Origin: Pseudobdellovibrionaceae bacterium
Lineage (GTDB): Bacteria > Bdellovibrionota > Bdellovibrionia > Bdellovibrionales > Bdellovibrionaceae
Assembly: GCA_019637955.1 (NCBI GenBank)
Contig: JAHBUS010000012.1
Location: forward strand, 1 to 64,000
Length of the DNA: 64,000 nt
Direction: 5' to 3'
A model generated the notes under the pieces. That model did not search any database. It saw nothing but the letters and a program-made list of their open reading frames with translations, and was not told the origin of the DNA. A program made the position numbers and the translations under genes. Each line of letters starts with the position of its first letter. Position 1 is the first letter of the stretch. Of this stretch, positions 15,296 through 24,350 are shown piece after piece.

Positions 15296-16099
15296 TTATC
15301 TTAAAAATGAAGTTTGAATGCGGCCGCCGGCGAAGTCCTCGAAGCCCTGCGGTGAGTAGCACTCGCGCATGCTGCCTTCAAATTTCGAAAACCCGCGCCG
15401 GACCAGATCAAAGCGTTTGATCAGATCCACCATCCAAACCGGGATCTTGCGTTCGCATTTGAGCTCCAAAATCACGTTCACGCCCGGCATGCCGAAGGTG
15501 GCCGGATGGTCATAATTGAGCATCTCCTCTTCGCGAGGGATGACATCGTAACCCGTTTCCATGCGGTAGCGCAGGCTTCGGTCAAACGTGATCCGGGCGT
15601 AATCGTCGACGGTCGAGAGGTAAGCCTTGCGCCGGTACTGGGTTAAGATCATCGGGCTGGCGCCGTAGGTGCTGACCAGACCCATGAAGTGCATCAAGTG
15701 AGGATCTTCAGTGGGGTCAAAGTCTTTGATGCTCTCGGGTTTGAGAAAGAGATCGCCCCAGTTTTCGAACGGGACCCGGCCCCGCCGCTTTTTCGAAAAC
15801 TCAGCCGTCTTTTCTTTCGTCTCGAAATAATAGGGAGGCTTCGGGTTGTCGCCGTAGGACCGCACGCGCAGGCTCATCTTTCCGGTCAAATTTTCTTTGG
15901 CGCGGATGAAATGGTAATTGGGCGTCTCAAAATACAGACTGTTGATCGTGTAGAAGTGGTCGGGAGAGATCTGCGAGTAGTAATCCATGTCGCAAAACGC
16001 TTCGACGTAGCGGGAGATCGGCTCGACCATCGAAAACGGAATGAGATACTTCAGTTCGTACCGTTCCAGAACCAAGGGAGAAACGGGACCCACCGCCAT
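15296..16099 (-). CDS. VTC-domain polyphosphate polymerase-like protein
   Basis: A 267-residue protein that is one VTC domain, the tunnel-shaped catalytic domain of eukaryotic Vtc4 that builds polyphosphate from ATP. Basic and acidic tunnel residues are visible: LERYELKYLIP, LRVRSYGD, YFETKEKT, KKRRGRVPF, LTQYRRKAYL, RITFDRSLRYR and the metal-ligand strand VILELKCERK. There is no signal peptide, so it acts in the cytoplasm. Its ATG overlaps the TolC-like gene's stop (TAATG), so it is translationally coupled. Polymer synthesis is inferred from the family; the product could be polyphosphate or a related polymer. Confidence 0.9.
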   Translation of the reverse strand: MAVGPVSPLVLERYELKYLIPFSMVEPISRYVEAFCDMDYYSQISPDHFYTINSLYFETPNYHFIRAKENLTGKMSLRVRSYGDNPKPPYYFETKEKTAEFSKKRRGRVPFENWGDLFLKPESIKDFDPTEDPHLMHFMGLVSTYGASPMILTQYRRKAYLSTVDDYARITFDRSLRYRMETGYDVIPREEEMLNYDHPATFGMPGVNVILELKCERKIPVWMVDLIKRFDLVRRGFSKFEGSMRECYSPQGFEDFAGGRIQTSFLR

Positions 16100-17328
16100 T
16101 AGAGAATCCTCTTGGCGGTCTTCGAAAGGTGATTGGACTCGGGCGCCGAAGCGATGGATGAGGATTCATGCAAGTACTTGATGTAGAGCGCGCGGATCCG
16201 GAACTCCAGATCCAACAAGTGTTCGCGGCTTTCGAGCCATCCGCGCTGCAGGTCCAGCGCGAGCATCGGGTCTTGGCCCGCGATGGCGCTACTGGCCCGG
16301 CGAAGTTCATCGGGATTCATGCGAGACGTCTCGCGCATTGATTTGTGCAAGTCCAAGAGCGTGCGCAGTTCGGTCACGGTATTTTTGTAATCGCGGTCCG
16401 AAAGAGCGGTGGTTTCGCGCGATTTGTTGCGTTCGCGCAGCATTTTGATTCGCTTGTCGACGGCCGAGAGGTCGGGCGCACCCGCGAACGGGAGATTGAT
16501 GGCGACTTCGACCCCGTAAACCTTTTCGCCCTTGTCATCCTTCATCGAGACTTCGATGTGTTCGAGCCATTTCTCGTCGCGGGCGCGGTCGTACTGCAAG
16601 GCCGACTGCGATTTTTCAAGATCGGCGAGAACAACTTGATTTGTCAGCGTTTGCTCGAGGCGCTTGTCGGCGGCTCCGTCGAATTTCGTGCGGATGTCGT
16701 CGATCGAAGCCAGATCTGTGAGATCGAATTGGTCGATCCCGCCCAATTGCAGGTCGCTGAGTTCGCTCTGCGTGTTGCTGTAATCGCGCTGGATGTCGGC
16801 GATCTTCAGGTCGATCTTGTCCAGATCGGTTTTGGCTTTGAGGTAGGATTTCAGTTCGGTGCGGCTTTTCTGGGCCGCGTACGAAAGGGCTTTCGAAGCG
16901 CGGCGGCTCACCTGCGAGAGCTGATCGGCCATCGCCTTTTTCTCTTTGGCTAGAGTCAGCCGCGCGATCAGGTCGTAGCGGGCCACCAGCATCTTTGAGA
17001 GGGCCTCGCTCAGGGCGGCCTCTTCGTTTTTTTCGAGCGCGCGCTGAAAACGCGAGCTGGCGACGTGTTCGGAGTACCCCTTCGGGTACAAACGCAGACC
17101 CACTTTGACGTCTTGCTGGTTCAGTTCGCCGCGGTCAAACCGGATGTCGGCTTTTTCCAGTGGATTCAGGCTCGACGCGTCCTTCGTCAGGCGCACGGCC
17201 TCTTGTTGGTTGGCGATTTGCGGATCTTTCCAGGCCGTCTTTAAAATGTCCTCGGGCGAGGCGGCCCAAAGGGGCGCCTGCACGAGCGAAAGGCCGGCAA
17301 AGAGAAGGGCGGCGGTCTTACTTTTCAT
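16099..17328 (-). CDS. TolC-like outer-membrane efflux protein
   Basis: A 409-residue protein with signal peptide (MKSKTAALLFAGLSLVQAPLWA) and long alpha-helical coiled-coil stretches (ALSEALSKMLVARYDLIARL; KKAMADQLSQVSRRASKAL), the layout of an outer-membrane efflux protein. It is somewhat divergent from canonical TolC: the beta-barrel segments are short and hard to see apart from KVGLRLYPKG and YGVEVAINLPFAG. It overlaps the adaptor gene upstream by 11 bases and the VTC gene downstream at TAATG. It likely forms the outer-membrane exit of the operon's machine. Confidence 0.8.
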   Translation of the reverse strand: MKSKTAALLFAGLSLVQAPLWAASPEDILKTAWKDPQIANQQEAVRLTKDASSLNPLEKADIRFDRGELNQQDVKVGLRLYPKGYSEHVASSRFQRALEKNEEAALSEALSKMLVARYDLIARLTLAKEKKAMADQLSQVSRRASKALSYAAQKSRTELKSYLKAKTDLDKIDLKIADIQRDYSNTQSELSDLQLGGIDQFDLTDLASIDDIRTKFDGAADKRLEQTLTNQVVLADLEKSQSALQYDRARDEKWLEHIEVSMKDDKGEKVYGVEVAINLPFAGAPDLSAVDKRIKMLRERNKSRETTALSDRDYKNTVTELRTLLDLHKSMRETSRMNPDELRRASSAIAGQDPMLALDLQRGWLESREHLLDLEFRIRALYIKYLHESSSIASAPESNHLSKTAKRIL

Positions 17329-19141
17329 TTTTCTTGGCCGGGGCCTTCACGGCATTTTGGAGGGAGAGGCGTGTGAATTTGGCGGTTTCGTCCTTGAGGT
17401 CGAAAGCGACGAAGAGCGAGCTGTCTTTGGTGTCGAGCGCGAGCCCTTCGGGTTTAAGCCCCTTGAACTCGCGGATCAGTTCGGGCGTGACCACACCCTG
17501 GTTCTCCTGAAGGCGCCAAACGGCCCCGCAGTTTTCGTCGTCGCAGACGGTGGCCGCGTACAGGCGCCCTTTGATCTTGATCAAGTCGCTGAGGCGCTGA
17601 CTCTGCCCTTGGTTTTTGCCGAAATCCAAGGCCTTCCAAAGAGCGACGTTCTCGCTCTTGAGAGTCTTGGTTTTCAAGAGCGCATCGACGCCCTTGACCA
17701 CCACGATGGCGGTTTTGTCACCCTCGAGGAAGGGCTCTTTAAAGCCGAGATAAAGATCGCCGCCATCAACGAAGTGGCTCTCGATTTCAAAGTCGTCTTC
17801 GTCCGCGGACTTGAGCAGAGCCTGCAAAGCTTTATCTTGACCGGCTTTGATCGCCTTGATGAGCAAAGGTTTGAGTTCGACTTGGCCCACGACCGAGAGG
17901 TCCAGTCCCGAGCGCTTGATTTCGACAAAGAGATTTCGTTCGGACTTTTCTTTGCCTTTTTTGGTCAGGCCTTGCGACGCGAGAATGTAAATCGAATCGC
18001 CGCTTTGGCTGATCGACTCGAGGTCCGAAATTTTGTCAAGGCCCGCGACCGTCAGGACTTGGTCATCCACTTTGCCGTCCCGGTCGGCCAAAAACAGGGT
18101 CGCGCTCTTTTTCTTGTCGGTGTCGTCGCTGACGATCAGGTATTTCTTTAAATCCTCCAGGTACAAAACGCCCGAAGGCTCGAACGAATAGCGTCGGCCC
18201 AAGCCCGAAGGCAGGTGCATGGCCTGAGGAGCCATCTCGGGCTCGGCAATCGCCGCCGCGCTCGCGGTTTCGGTTGCCGCCACCGCGATCGGAAAGCTGA
18301 AGAGTTCAAACTTGGGTTTGATTTGAACTTTTTCACCCAAAAGCAGGCCGTTTTGCGAGGGGATTTCGACCACGACTTCGCGGCCCCAAATCTGAACGTT
18401 CGGAAAGTGCATCAGGCGCGGGGGCATCAGGATGATGCGCGAGCCGACGCTGACGATCTTGCCTTGCAAAGTGGCGTGGCCGCGCGTGAGCGGAACCACC
18501 GACACGGTTTTGCCGATCTCGAGTTTGGTTTGCAAATTCTCATGAACGAAGCCCTCGACATAGGAGGGGTTCGCGGGCGAGAGCGTGAGCACACTCGTGA
18601 ACGCGGGAACCTTCTCGCCTTTTTTGAAATTCACGGCGCCGACGATCCCATCGACCTCGGCGAAAACGTAAAGATTCTTCTTTTGCAGCTCGAGGTACTC
18701 GATCTCTTGGCCCAGGTCTTCGATGTCGACCGCGAGCGGGTCGGCGAGGTCAACGCTCGACGAGTTGCTCACGATCGAGTTCAGGTGCTGACGCACTTTC
18801 ATCTCGGATTGCAGCTTCGCCATTTGCGATCTTGCCAGGCGCAGGCGTGAATTCAGCTCGGACTGATTGAGCTCGATCAAGAGATCGCCTTTTTTGACCA
18901 TCTGTCCCGCCAGGACGTGGATGCGTTTGATCTCGACCGGCGATTCGAAATTGACTTGCAGTTCGCGCGAATCGGCGACGCCCAAAAAGCTCATGGACTC
19001 GGAGCCCATGTAGAAGCTCAAGGCGACCACGCCGGCCAAGCAGGCGGCCCAGACCATGGCCATGTAGCGGTTGTCGGTCCCGACGATGTCTTCTTGAATA
19101 ATCGTGATGAGTTTTTTGATGGATTTCACGTCAGACCTCAA
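17318..19141 (-). CDS. HlyD-like adaptor fused to a beta-propeller-like domain
   Basis: A 607-residue inner-membrane-anchored periplasmic protein. A single helix lies near residues 27-45 (MAMVWAACLAGVVALSFYMG). A HlyD/membrane-fusion part follows: the lipoyl half VEIKRIHVLAGQMVKKGDLL, a coiled-coil hairpin (LNSRLRLARSQMAKLQSEM) and the second half VDGIVGAVNFKKGEKVPAFT. After about residue 300 comes an approximately 300-residue domain with repeated blade-like strands (GVLYLEDLKKYLIVSDD; DLESISQSGDSIYILAS; PEGLALDTKDSSLFVAF), like SdiA-regulated or esterase-like-phytase propellers. This fusion is unusual. It overlaps neighbours on both sides by 11 bases, so translation is coupled. Confidence 0.8.
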   Translation of the reverse strand: MRSDVKSIKKLITIIQEDIVGTDNRYMAMVWAACLAGVVALSFYMGSESMSFLGVADSRELQVNFESPVEIKRIHVLAGQMVKKGDLLIELNQSELNSRLRLARSQMAKLQSEMKVRQHLNSIVSNSSSVDLADPLAVDIEDLGQEIEYLELQKKNLYVFAEVDGIVGAVNFKKGEKVPAFTSVLTLSPANPSYVEGFVHENLQTKLEIGKTVSVVPLTRGHATLQGKIVSVGSRIILMPPRLMHFPNVQIWGREVVVEIPSQNGLLLGEKVQIKPKFELFSFPIAVAATETASAAAIAEPEMAPQAMHLPSGLGRRYSFEPSGVLYLEDLKKYLIVSDDTDKKKSATLFLADRDGKVDDQVLTVAGLDKISDLESISQSGDSIYILASQGLTKKGKEKSERNLFVEIKRSGLDLSVVGQVELKPLLIKAIKAGQDKALQALLKSADEDDFEIESHFVDGGDLYLGFKEPFLEGDKTAIVVVKGVDALLKTKTLKSENVALWKALDFGKNQGQSQRLSDLIKIKGRLYAATVCDDENCGAVWRLQENQGVVTPELIREFKGLKPEGLALDTKDSSLFVAFDLKDETAKFTRLSLQNAVKAPAKKNEK

Positions 19142-19814
19142 TGATCGAGTCTTGCATCATCAGGTTGACGCCCTTGGCGCCCGGAACCTTCTGCAATGAA
19201 GACAGCATCGAATGGTTGGTGGTTTTGCCTTTGAACTTCAATTGATAGGCGTAGTCGAGAAGATCGCCTTGGCCGATTTCGCGGACCGAGATCATCGCGA
19301 AGTGTTTGCAGTTTTCGTTCAGCACCTTCTCGAGTTCACGCACGTTTTCGTCTTCGCGCTTCAAATGCAGGCGCAAGAGGGCGTCGAACTGGGGACCGTG
19401 GGCGAAGGGCGTCTTGGCCAACACCAGCGTCGAAGCCACAAAGCACATCGCCCCGATGGTGGCGATGGCGTAGGCGTGAACGCCGGCCGCGAGTCCGATC
19501 GCGAGTGAAGCGAAGATAAAGAACATGTCGCGGGGGTCTTTGATATTGGTGCGAAAGCGCAAAATCGAAATGGCGCCGATCATGCCGATCCCGCGCGCGA
19601 CATTGTCGCCGATCGCCTGCATCGCGGTGGCCGTCAGGATCGGGCAGAGCACCAAGCAGTGCAGAAAGTTTCGCGAGTACGACAAACCTTGAAAAGTTTT
19701 AACGTACAAGACGGCGATCACGGTGCCGAGAACGAAAGACAGCAGAAACGCGTAGAACACCGACAGGATTGTCGGGTTGGCCATGGATGTGCTGAGCACA
19801 TTAAAATCAAGCAT
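19131..19814 (-). CDS. DUF4956 membrane protein, first gene of the VTC operon
   Basis: A 227-residue protein. The N-terminal two thirds has four or five membrane helices, with the family's conserved core (GDNVARGIGMIGAISILRFRTNIKDPRDM, given here as GMIGAISILRFRTN and KDPRDM). A cytoplasmic C-terminal ferredoxin-like domain ends with PGAKGVNLMMQDSIIEV. DUF4956 proteins commonly neighbour VTC-domain genes in bacteria, and their biochemical role is unknown. GGGGAG lies eight bases before the ATG. The 3' end overlaps the adaptor gene by 11 bases. A promoter is expected in 19815-19933 but no clear boxes were found. Confidence 0.88.
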   Translation of the reverse strand: MLDFNVLSTSMANPTILSVFYAFLLSFVLGTVIAVLYVKTFQGLSYSRNFLHCLVLCPILTATAMQAIGDNVARGIGMIGAISILRFRTNIKDPRDMFFIFASLAIGLAAGVHAYAIATIGAMCFVASTLVLAKTPFAHGPQFDALLRLHLKREDENVRELEKVLNENCKHFAMISVREIGQGDLLDYAYQLKFKGKTTNHSMLSSLQKVPGAKGVNLMMQDSIIEV

Positions 19815-19933
19815 TGAGCTTCTCCCCGGAAAACGCCCCGTTCAAAATCTAAGACGCTGCGCAACATAACCGAATCCTGACCATTTGCGAACCCTTAGAG
19901 CGAGGGCGGAAGCTTTTACAAGGGGGCAAACCC

Positions 19934-20743
19934 TTAAGGTTTGTAAAGAGGACGCACCTTCGGGAGTAAGGCCTCGATATCCTTGAGGCGGCGGGAGCTG
20001 GAAGGGTGGGTGCTCAAGAATTCTGGAGGAGAACCGCCGCCCGCGCTGCCCATTTTTTTCCATAAACTGAGGGCCTCTTCGGGGTCGTAGCCCGCCCGGG
20101 CCATCAACTCCACCCCGATTTGGTCGGCTTCAAGTTCCTGATTGCGGCCGTGAGGCAGGGTCAAAAGAAGGGCCGAGGCCGTGCCCGCGACCGCCGCGTA
20201 TTTGGGATCGAGCTTGCCGCTGGCGACGCCGATGTCCAAGACCCCTTGCTTGACCATTTCTTCCGAAATGCGCTCCCGGCCGTGTTCACGCAGGGCATGC
20301 GCGATTTCGTGCCCCATCACGGCGGCGAGTTCCGCATCGGTGAGTTTGAGCTGATCGATCAAGCCCGAGTAGACCATCATCTTCCCGCCGGGCATGCAAA
20401 AGGCATTGAGGTCTTTGGAGGTGATCACGTGCGTTTCCCACTTCCAATCGCGGGCGTCGCCCCGGAAGATGGGTGTTTGGGCGATCAGACGGCGCGCGAT
20501 TTCATTCACGCGGGCGACCTGCTGTTTGTTCTGATCGAGAAGTCCCTTCTTGGCCGCGTCGGCTTTCATCTCCTCGTAACCTTTTGTGGCCATTTCATTG
20601 ATCTGACTTTCGGAGACCAGCATGAGCTGTTTGCGATCGGCGCCGATCACGCCGGAATCGGTCGTGCTGGCGCAAGACAGAGCCGTCAGGGAGAGGACCA
20701 AAGACATGACGATCGAGGCGATGAATGAAGTCGCGTTTTCCAT
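19934..20743 (-). CDS. M48-family metalloprotease lipoprotein
   Basis: A 269-residue lipoprotein (signal peptide ending LSLTALSC). The zinc site is HEIAHALREH with the third ligand in NQELEADQIGVELMARAGYD, and the C-terminal DPEEALSLWKKM and STHPSSSRRLKDIE are typical of M48 periplasmic proteases (LoiP/YcaL/BepA type, without the TPR tail of BepA). It probably degrades misfolded envelope proteins. It is 119 bases upstream of the DUF4956 gene on the same strand, so cotranscription is possible but not shown. Confidence 0.92.
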   Translation of the reverse strand: MENATSFIASIVMSLVLSLTALSCASTTDSGVIGADRKQLMLVSESQINEMATKGYEEMKADAAKKGLLDQNKQQVARVNEIARRLIAQTPIFRGDARDWKWETHVITSKDLNAFCMPGGKMMVYSGLIDQLKLTDAELAAVMGHEIAHALREHGRERISEEMVKQGVLDIGVASGKLDPKYAAVAGTASALLLTLPHGRNQELEADQIGVELMARAGYDPEEALSLWKKMGSAGGGSPPEFLSTHPSSSRRLKDIEALLPKVRPLYKP

Positions 20744-20867
20744 AGGGCCTTATTTTTAAGGGGCCCCCGCGCGAAAAACAAACCGCTTCTGACGCTGTTA
20801 AGAAAAGATGACAGCGCTGGGAGGGCTCGTTATCGTTTTTTGTCGATGCCATTCTCAAGGAGGGACC

Positions 20868-22676
20868 ATGACGCGAATTCTTCTCGGCGCGCTGATCATT
20901 TTGTCAGCAAGCGCGCACGCCGCCACGACCGAAAAAGCCTCTTGTCAGGAGTTTGACAAAGCCGTTTCGGGCTCCGTCTCCGGGGCGCAAAAGCTCAAGC
21001 GTTTCTTGGACGCCCAGTGGGCCTACAATCTTCGCGAGTACCCAGAAATGGGAACGTTCGTCGGTAAGAAAGATCTCGATGATCAATTCACCGATGTGTC
21101 CTTCGAGGCCGTCGAACGCCGCAAGAAAGTCACCGTTTGCCAGCTCAAGTCCGCCGAGAAAATTTCGGCCAAAGGGCTGAACGAGGTCGATAAAATCTCG
21201 CGTGATCTCTTGGTGCGCAATTTGCGCGAGCGCGTCGAGTGGCAGAAGTTCGATGACGACTATTTGATTTTGAACCACTTGGGCGGCATCCATATGGATC
21301 TGCCCGATCTGTTTCAAGCCATGCCGGCGACGTCGGTCAAAGATTACGAAAACATCGCCGCGCGCCTCGAGAAGATCCCGCAGCTCGTGCGTCAACATGA
21401 AGCATGGCTGCGCAAAGGGCTCGAGAAAAAAGTCACGCCGGTAAAGATGTTTCTCAAAAAAGTTCCGGAGCAGTTCGATGGCGTTTTGACCAAAAAAGTC
21501 GAAGACAGCCCACTGTATGCGCCGTTCACGCGCATGCCGTCTTCGATTCCCGAGGCGGACCGCGTGCGTTTGCAGAACCGCGCCAAAGCCGCACTGACCG
21601 AAAAGGCGCTGCCGGCCCTGGGGCTGCTCAAAGAGTACGTCGTTCGCGAGTACATCCCGGGCGCGCGCGAGAGCATCTCGTGGAGCGAAATGCCCAACGG
21701 GGTGGAGTGGTACAATTTCTTGGTCCGTCAACAGACGACGACAACTCTCACGGCCGATCAGTTGCACACGCTCGGGCTGCAAGAGGTGGAGCGGATCACC
21801 GGCGACATGAAAAAAGTCATGGAGACCCTGAAGTTCAAGGGCTCCGTGCGTGATTTCAACCAAATGCTGCTCAAGGATTCAAAATTTTATTTCGAGGATC
21901 CGCAAATGCTCCTGATGGCCTACCGCGATTTGGCCAAACGGATCGACGCCGAGCTGCCGAAACTGTTCGGTCGTCTCCCGCGACTGCCTTACGGGGTGCG
22001 CGCCATCCCCGAGTACAAGGCCAAGGCCTCTCCGACCGCTTATTACATGCCTGGCAGCCCCGAGGGCGGGCGCGCGGGATTTTTTGAGGCCAACACCTAC
22101 GACCTCAAAGCGCGTCCCAAATGGGGCATGGAGGCGCTGACGATGCACGAGGCCGTTCCGGGTCATCATCTTCAGATCGCGATCGGCCAAGAGATCGAAG
22201 GCCTTCCGGAGTTTCGCAAGCACGGTGGCTTCACGGCGTTTGTGGAAGGCTGGGCGCTTTACGCCGAGGGCCTTGGCGAGGAGATGGGTTTTTACCAAGA
22301 CCCGTACTCCAAGTACGGGGCGCTCTCTTACGAGTTGTGGCGCGCGGTGCGCTTGGTGGTCGACACGGGCATGCACTCAAAAGGTTGGAGCCGCGACAAG
22401 GCGCTCGACTATTTCTTGGAGCTGATGCCGAAATCCAAACTTGAGGCCGAAGTTGAGATCGACCGCTACATCACATGGCCCGGCCAGGCCTTGGCGTACA
22501 AGGTGGGGCAACTGAAGTTCCGCCAGCTGCGTGATGAAGCCCAAAGCGCTTTGGGCGAGAAGTTCGACGTGCGTATGTTCCACGACGAGGTCTTGCGCCA
22601 TGGCGCGCTTCCGTTGGACACGCTCGAGACTTTAACGCGGTCCTGGATTCAGAAGCAAAAAACGGCGAAGAAGTGA
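20868..22676 (+). CDS. DUF885-family secreted metallopeptidase-like protein
   Basis: A 602-residue exported protein. The signal peptide (MTRILLGALIILSASAHA) and AAGGAGGGACC fix the start at 20868. The DUF885 core is clear, with the metal-site motif MHEAVPGHHLQIAIGQ, upstream GGRAGFFEANTY and downstream AFVEGWALYAEGLGEEMG. DUF885 proteins are HExxPGH-type peptidases, many annotated as secreted dipeptidase or aminopeptidase-like. The length is typical. A strong terminator follows the stop. Peptide scavenging in the periplasm or outside is a likely role. Confidence 0.92.
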   Translation: MTRILLGALIILSASAHAATTEKASCQEFDKAVSGSVSGAQKLKRFLDAQWAYNLREYPEMGTFVGKKDLDDQFTDVSFEAVERRKKVTVCQLKSAEKISAKGLNEVDKISRDLLVRNLRERVEWQKFDDDYLILNHLGGIHMDLPDLFQAMPATSVKDYENIAARLEKIPQLVRQHEAWLRKGLEKKVTPVKMFLKKVPEQFDGVLTKKVEDSPLYAPFTRMPSSIPEADRVRLQNRAKAALTEKALPALGLLKEYVVREYIPGARESISWSEMPNGVEWYNFLVRQQTTTTLTADQLHTLGLQEVERITGDMKKVMETLKFKGSVRDFNQMLLKDSKFYFEDPQMLLMAYRDLAKRIDAELPKLFGRLPRLPYGVRAIPEYKAKASPTAYYMPGSPEGGRAGFFEANTYDLKARPKWGMEALTMHEAVPGHHLQIAIGQEIEGLPEFRKHGGFTAFVEGWALYAEGLGEEMGFYQDPYSKYGALSYELWRAVRLVVDTGMHSKGWSRDKALDYFLELMPKSKLEAEVEIDRYITWPGQALAYKVGQLKFRQLRDEAQSALGEKFDVRMFHDEVLRHGALPLDTLETLTRSWIQKQKTAKK

Positions 22677-22685
22677 GACTTAAAA

Positions 22686-22718
22686 AAAAAGCCCCGGCGC
22701 AAAACTCCGGGGCTTTTT
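22686..22718. terminator. Rho-independent terminator, bidirectional
   Basis: AAAAAGCCCCGG, a nine-base loop, then CCGGGGCTTTTT. It lies between the DUF885 peptidase gene (plus) and the GST gene (minus), and can serve both because the A and T tracts flank both arms. Confidence 0.94.
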
Positions 22719-22743
22719 GATTGTTGGACCACCAGCGGTCAAA

Positions 22744-23355
22744 TTAAATCAGGCCTTCGGCTTTCATGGTCTCGCGAACCGAGGGGCGAGCGCCCACGCG
22801 CTCCACGTAGCCCATGAGTCCGGGCCATTTCGTCATATCAACGCCCAGCATTTTGCTCCATCCCAACACGGTGAACAGGTAGGCGTCCGCGACCGTGAAC
22901 GTCTGGCCCATCAAAAAGGGGCGGCCCTGCAGCTGTTCTTGCAGCCAGTCCAGGCGCTTTGACAGATTGGCTTTGGCGATCTCGCGGTACGCGTCGGGAG
23001 TTTTGGGATTGAAAAGGGGGCTCATGCCCTTGTGCACTTCGGAGCTGATGAACGTCAGCCATTCTTGCAGTTTGTAACGCTCGAACGTGCCGGCTCGGGG
23101 AGCCAATTCTTTTTCGGGCGCGCGGTCCGCGATGTATTGCAAGATCGCGGCGCCTTCGGTCAGGACTTCGCCCGTTTGAGTTTCAAGTGCGGGCACGTAA
23201 CCTTTGGGGTTGATGCGCAGGAAGCTCTGGCCCGTGGCCGTCGTCTTCTCGGGAATCTTCATGTTTACTTTTTCGGTTTGAAATTTCAGGCCGGCTTCGG
23301 TCAGGGCGATGTGAGATGCCATCGAGCAGGCACCGGGGCTGTAGTAGAGTTTCAT
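22744..23355 (-). CDS. Glutathione S-transferase (beta/theta-like)
   Basis: A 203-residue cytoplasmic GST. The N-terminal thioredoxin-like domain opens MKLYYSPGACSMASHIAL with the beta-class catalytic Cys10 and the cis-Pro region GYVPALETQTGEVLTEGAAI. The helical C-terminal domain contains FTVADAYLFTVLGW, the N-capping box and hydrophobic staple of GSTs. GAGGAGGAAAC precedes the ATG. It may act in detoxification or oxidative stress, and stands alone between a terminator and the divergent region. Confidence 0.93.
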   Translation of the reverse strand: MKLYYSPGACSMASHIALTEAGLKFQTEKVNMKIPEKTTATGQSFLRINPKGYVPALETQTGEVLTEGAAILQYIADRAPEKELAPRAGTFERYKLQEWLTFISSEVHKGMSPLFNPKTPDAYREIAKANLSKRLDWLQEQLQGRPFLMGQTFTVADAYLFTVLGWSKMLGVDMTKWPGLMGYVERVGARPSVRETMKAEGLI

Positions 23356-23450
23356 GTTTCCTCCTCAAGGAATGTTTGAGGAGATCAGTCCAACCCAAGA
23401 CCGGGTCCGGCGCAAGCCCCGCCGAGGCTGCCCCGCGGCTTTAGTGCGCG

Positions 23451-24233
23451 TTATTTCTTCCAGGGAGGGCGCTCGCCCAGTTCGGCCTCGGGAGAACGTC
23501 CCAGGTATTGAAGGCGCGTCCATTCCATCGACAAGAAGTTGGTCTCATCGCCGCGAGCCGACTGCTCGTAAGAACGCGTGGTCTCGCAAGGAGAGTCCGG
23601 ATCGTAACTGTTGGTCGAGCAGATCGAAATTTGCGCTTCGGGGGCGTTCATGATCTTGAGCCACTCTTGAGCTTTGAGCGGGCGCTGGGGTTCGATCGCG
23701 GGATCGTACACGTAATACTCGGTGCCGACGCGAACGATCGGGGCGACGTGGTACCACCAGCTGACCATCCCATCCGGGTGGTTCGGCGTGTTCACGGCAA
23801 GGCCGCCAAAGGCGAAGATCTTCGCGGGAGCGGCGGCGCCTTTGGACTGCAGCAAGCGGGCCGCCAGTTCGGCGCGCGCGTAACAGCCGTCATCGGGATA
23901 AAGCCAGGTCAGGCGGCGCGATCGGTTCTGCGAATCCTTGAGAATTTTTTCGTCACGGATCAGCTGAAATCGGGCTTGCAGGTCCTGGGGCTGGATCACG
24001 GGAACGCGGTTCCAGTTGGCGTCCTTCCAGTCTTTTTTGGATGCGAGCGCCGAGGGGGCCGACGTCTCGGCCTGCATCTGGTTCAGGCGCTGACGGGTTT
24101 CGTGCAAACGCAAGAGGCTCTCGGCCGAAAATCCGGCTGGACGTTGAGCCGAAAGTCCGCGCGCGTGGGCGAAAGAAGTCGTACTCAACAAAACGGTGAT
24201 GAGGGTCGCGGTCGCGAGGCCAAGTGTGCGCAT
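23451..24233 (-). CDS. Secreted protein-glutaminase-like enzyme
   Basis: A 260-residue exported protein (signal peptide MRTLGLATATLITVLLSTTSFAHA). The C-terminal half has the transglutaminase-like triad expected for the protein-glutaminase family: Cys117 in DDGCYARAEL, His162 in SWWYHVAP and Asp177 in YYVYDPAI. Characterised members deamidate glutamine side chains of whole proteins and are secreted with a pro-region; residues 25-100 could be that pro-region. Two late cysteines (SICSTN, SPCETT) may form a disulfide. The start has AAAGGACCTCC. The frame is open further upstream but is then antisense to the CBS-PAS gene. Confidence 0.84.
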   Translation of the reverse strand: MRTLGLATATLITVLLSTTSFAHARGLSAQRPAGFSAESLLRLHETRQRLNQMQAETSAPSALASKKDWKDANWNRVPVIQPQDLQARFQLIRDEKILKDSQNRSRRLTWLYPDDGCYARAELAARLLQSKGAAAPAKIFAFGGLAVNTPNHPDGMVSWWYHVAPIVRVGTEYYVYDPAIEPQRPLKAQEWLKIMNAPEAQISICSTNSYDPDSPCETTRSYEQSARGDETNFLSMEWTRLQYLGRSPEAELGERPPWKK

Positions 24234-24350
24234 GGAGGTCCTTTTTAGTGACGAGAATGTACCCCAAAATCGGGGGTCCGGGGCAAATTTAGACAGACCC
24301 TCTCCCTTTTTCAATACCCGGGTCGTTTGGAGCGGTGCTACGCTCAAGGC

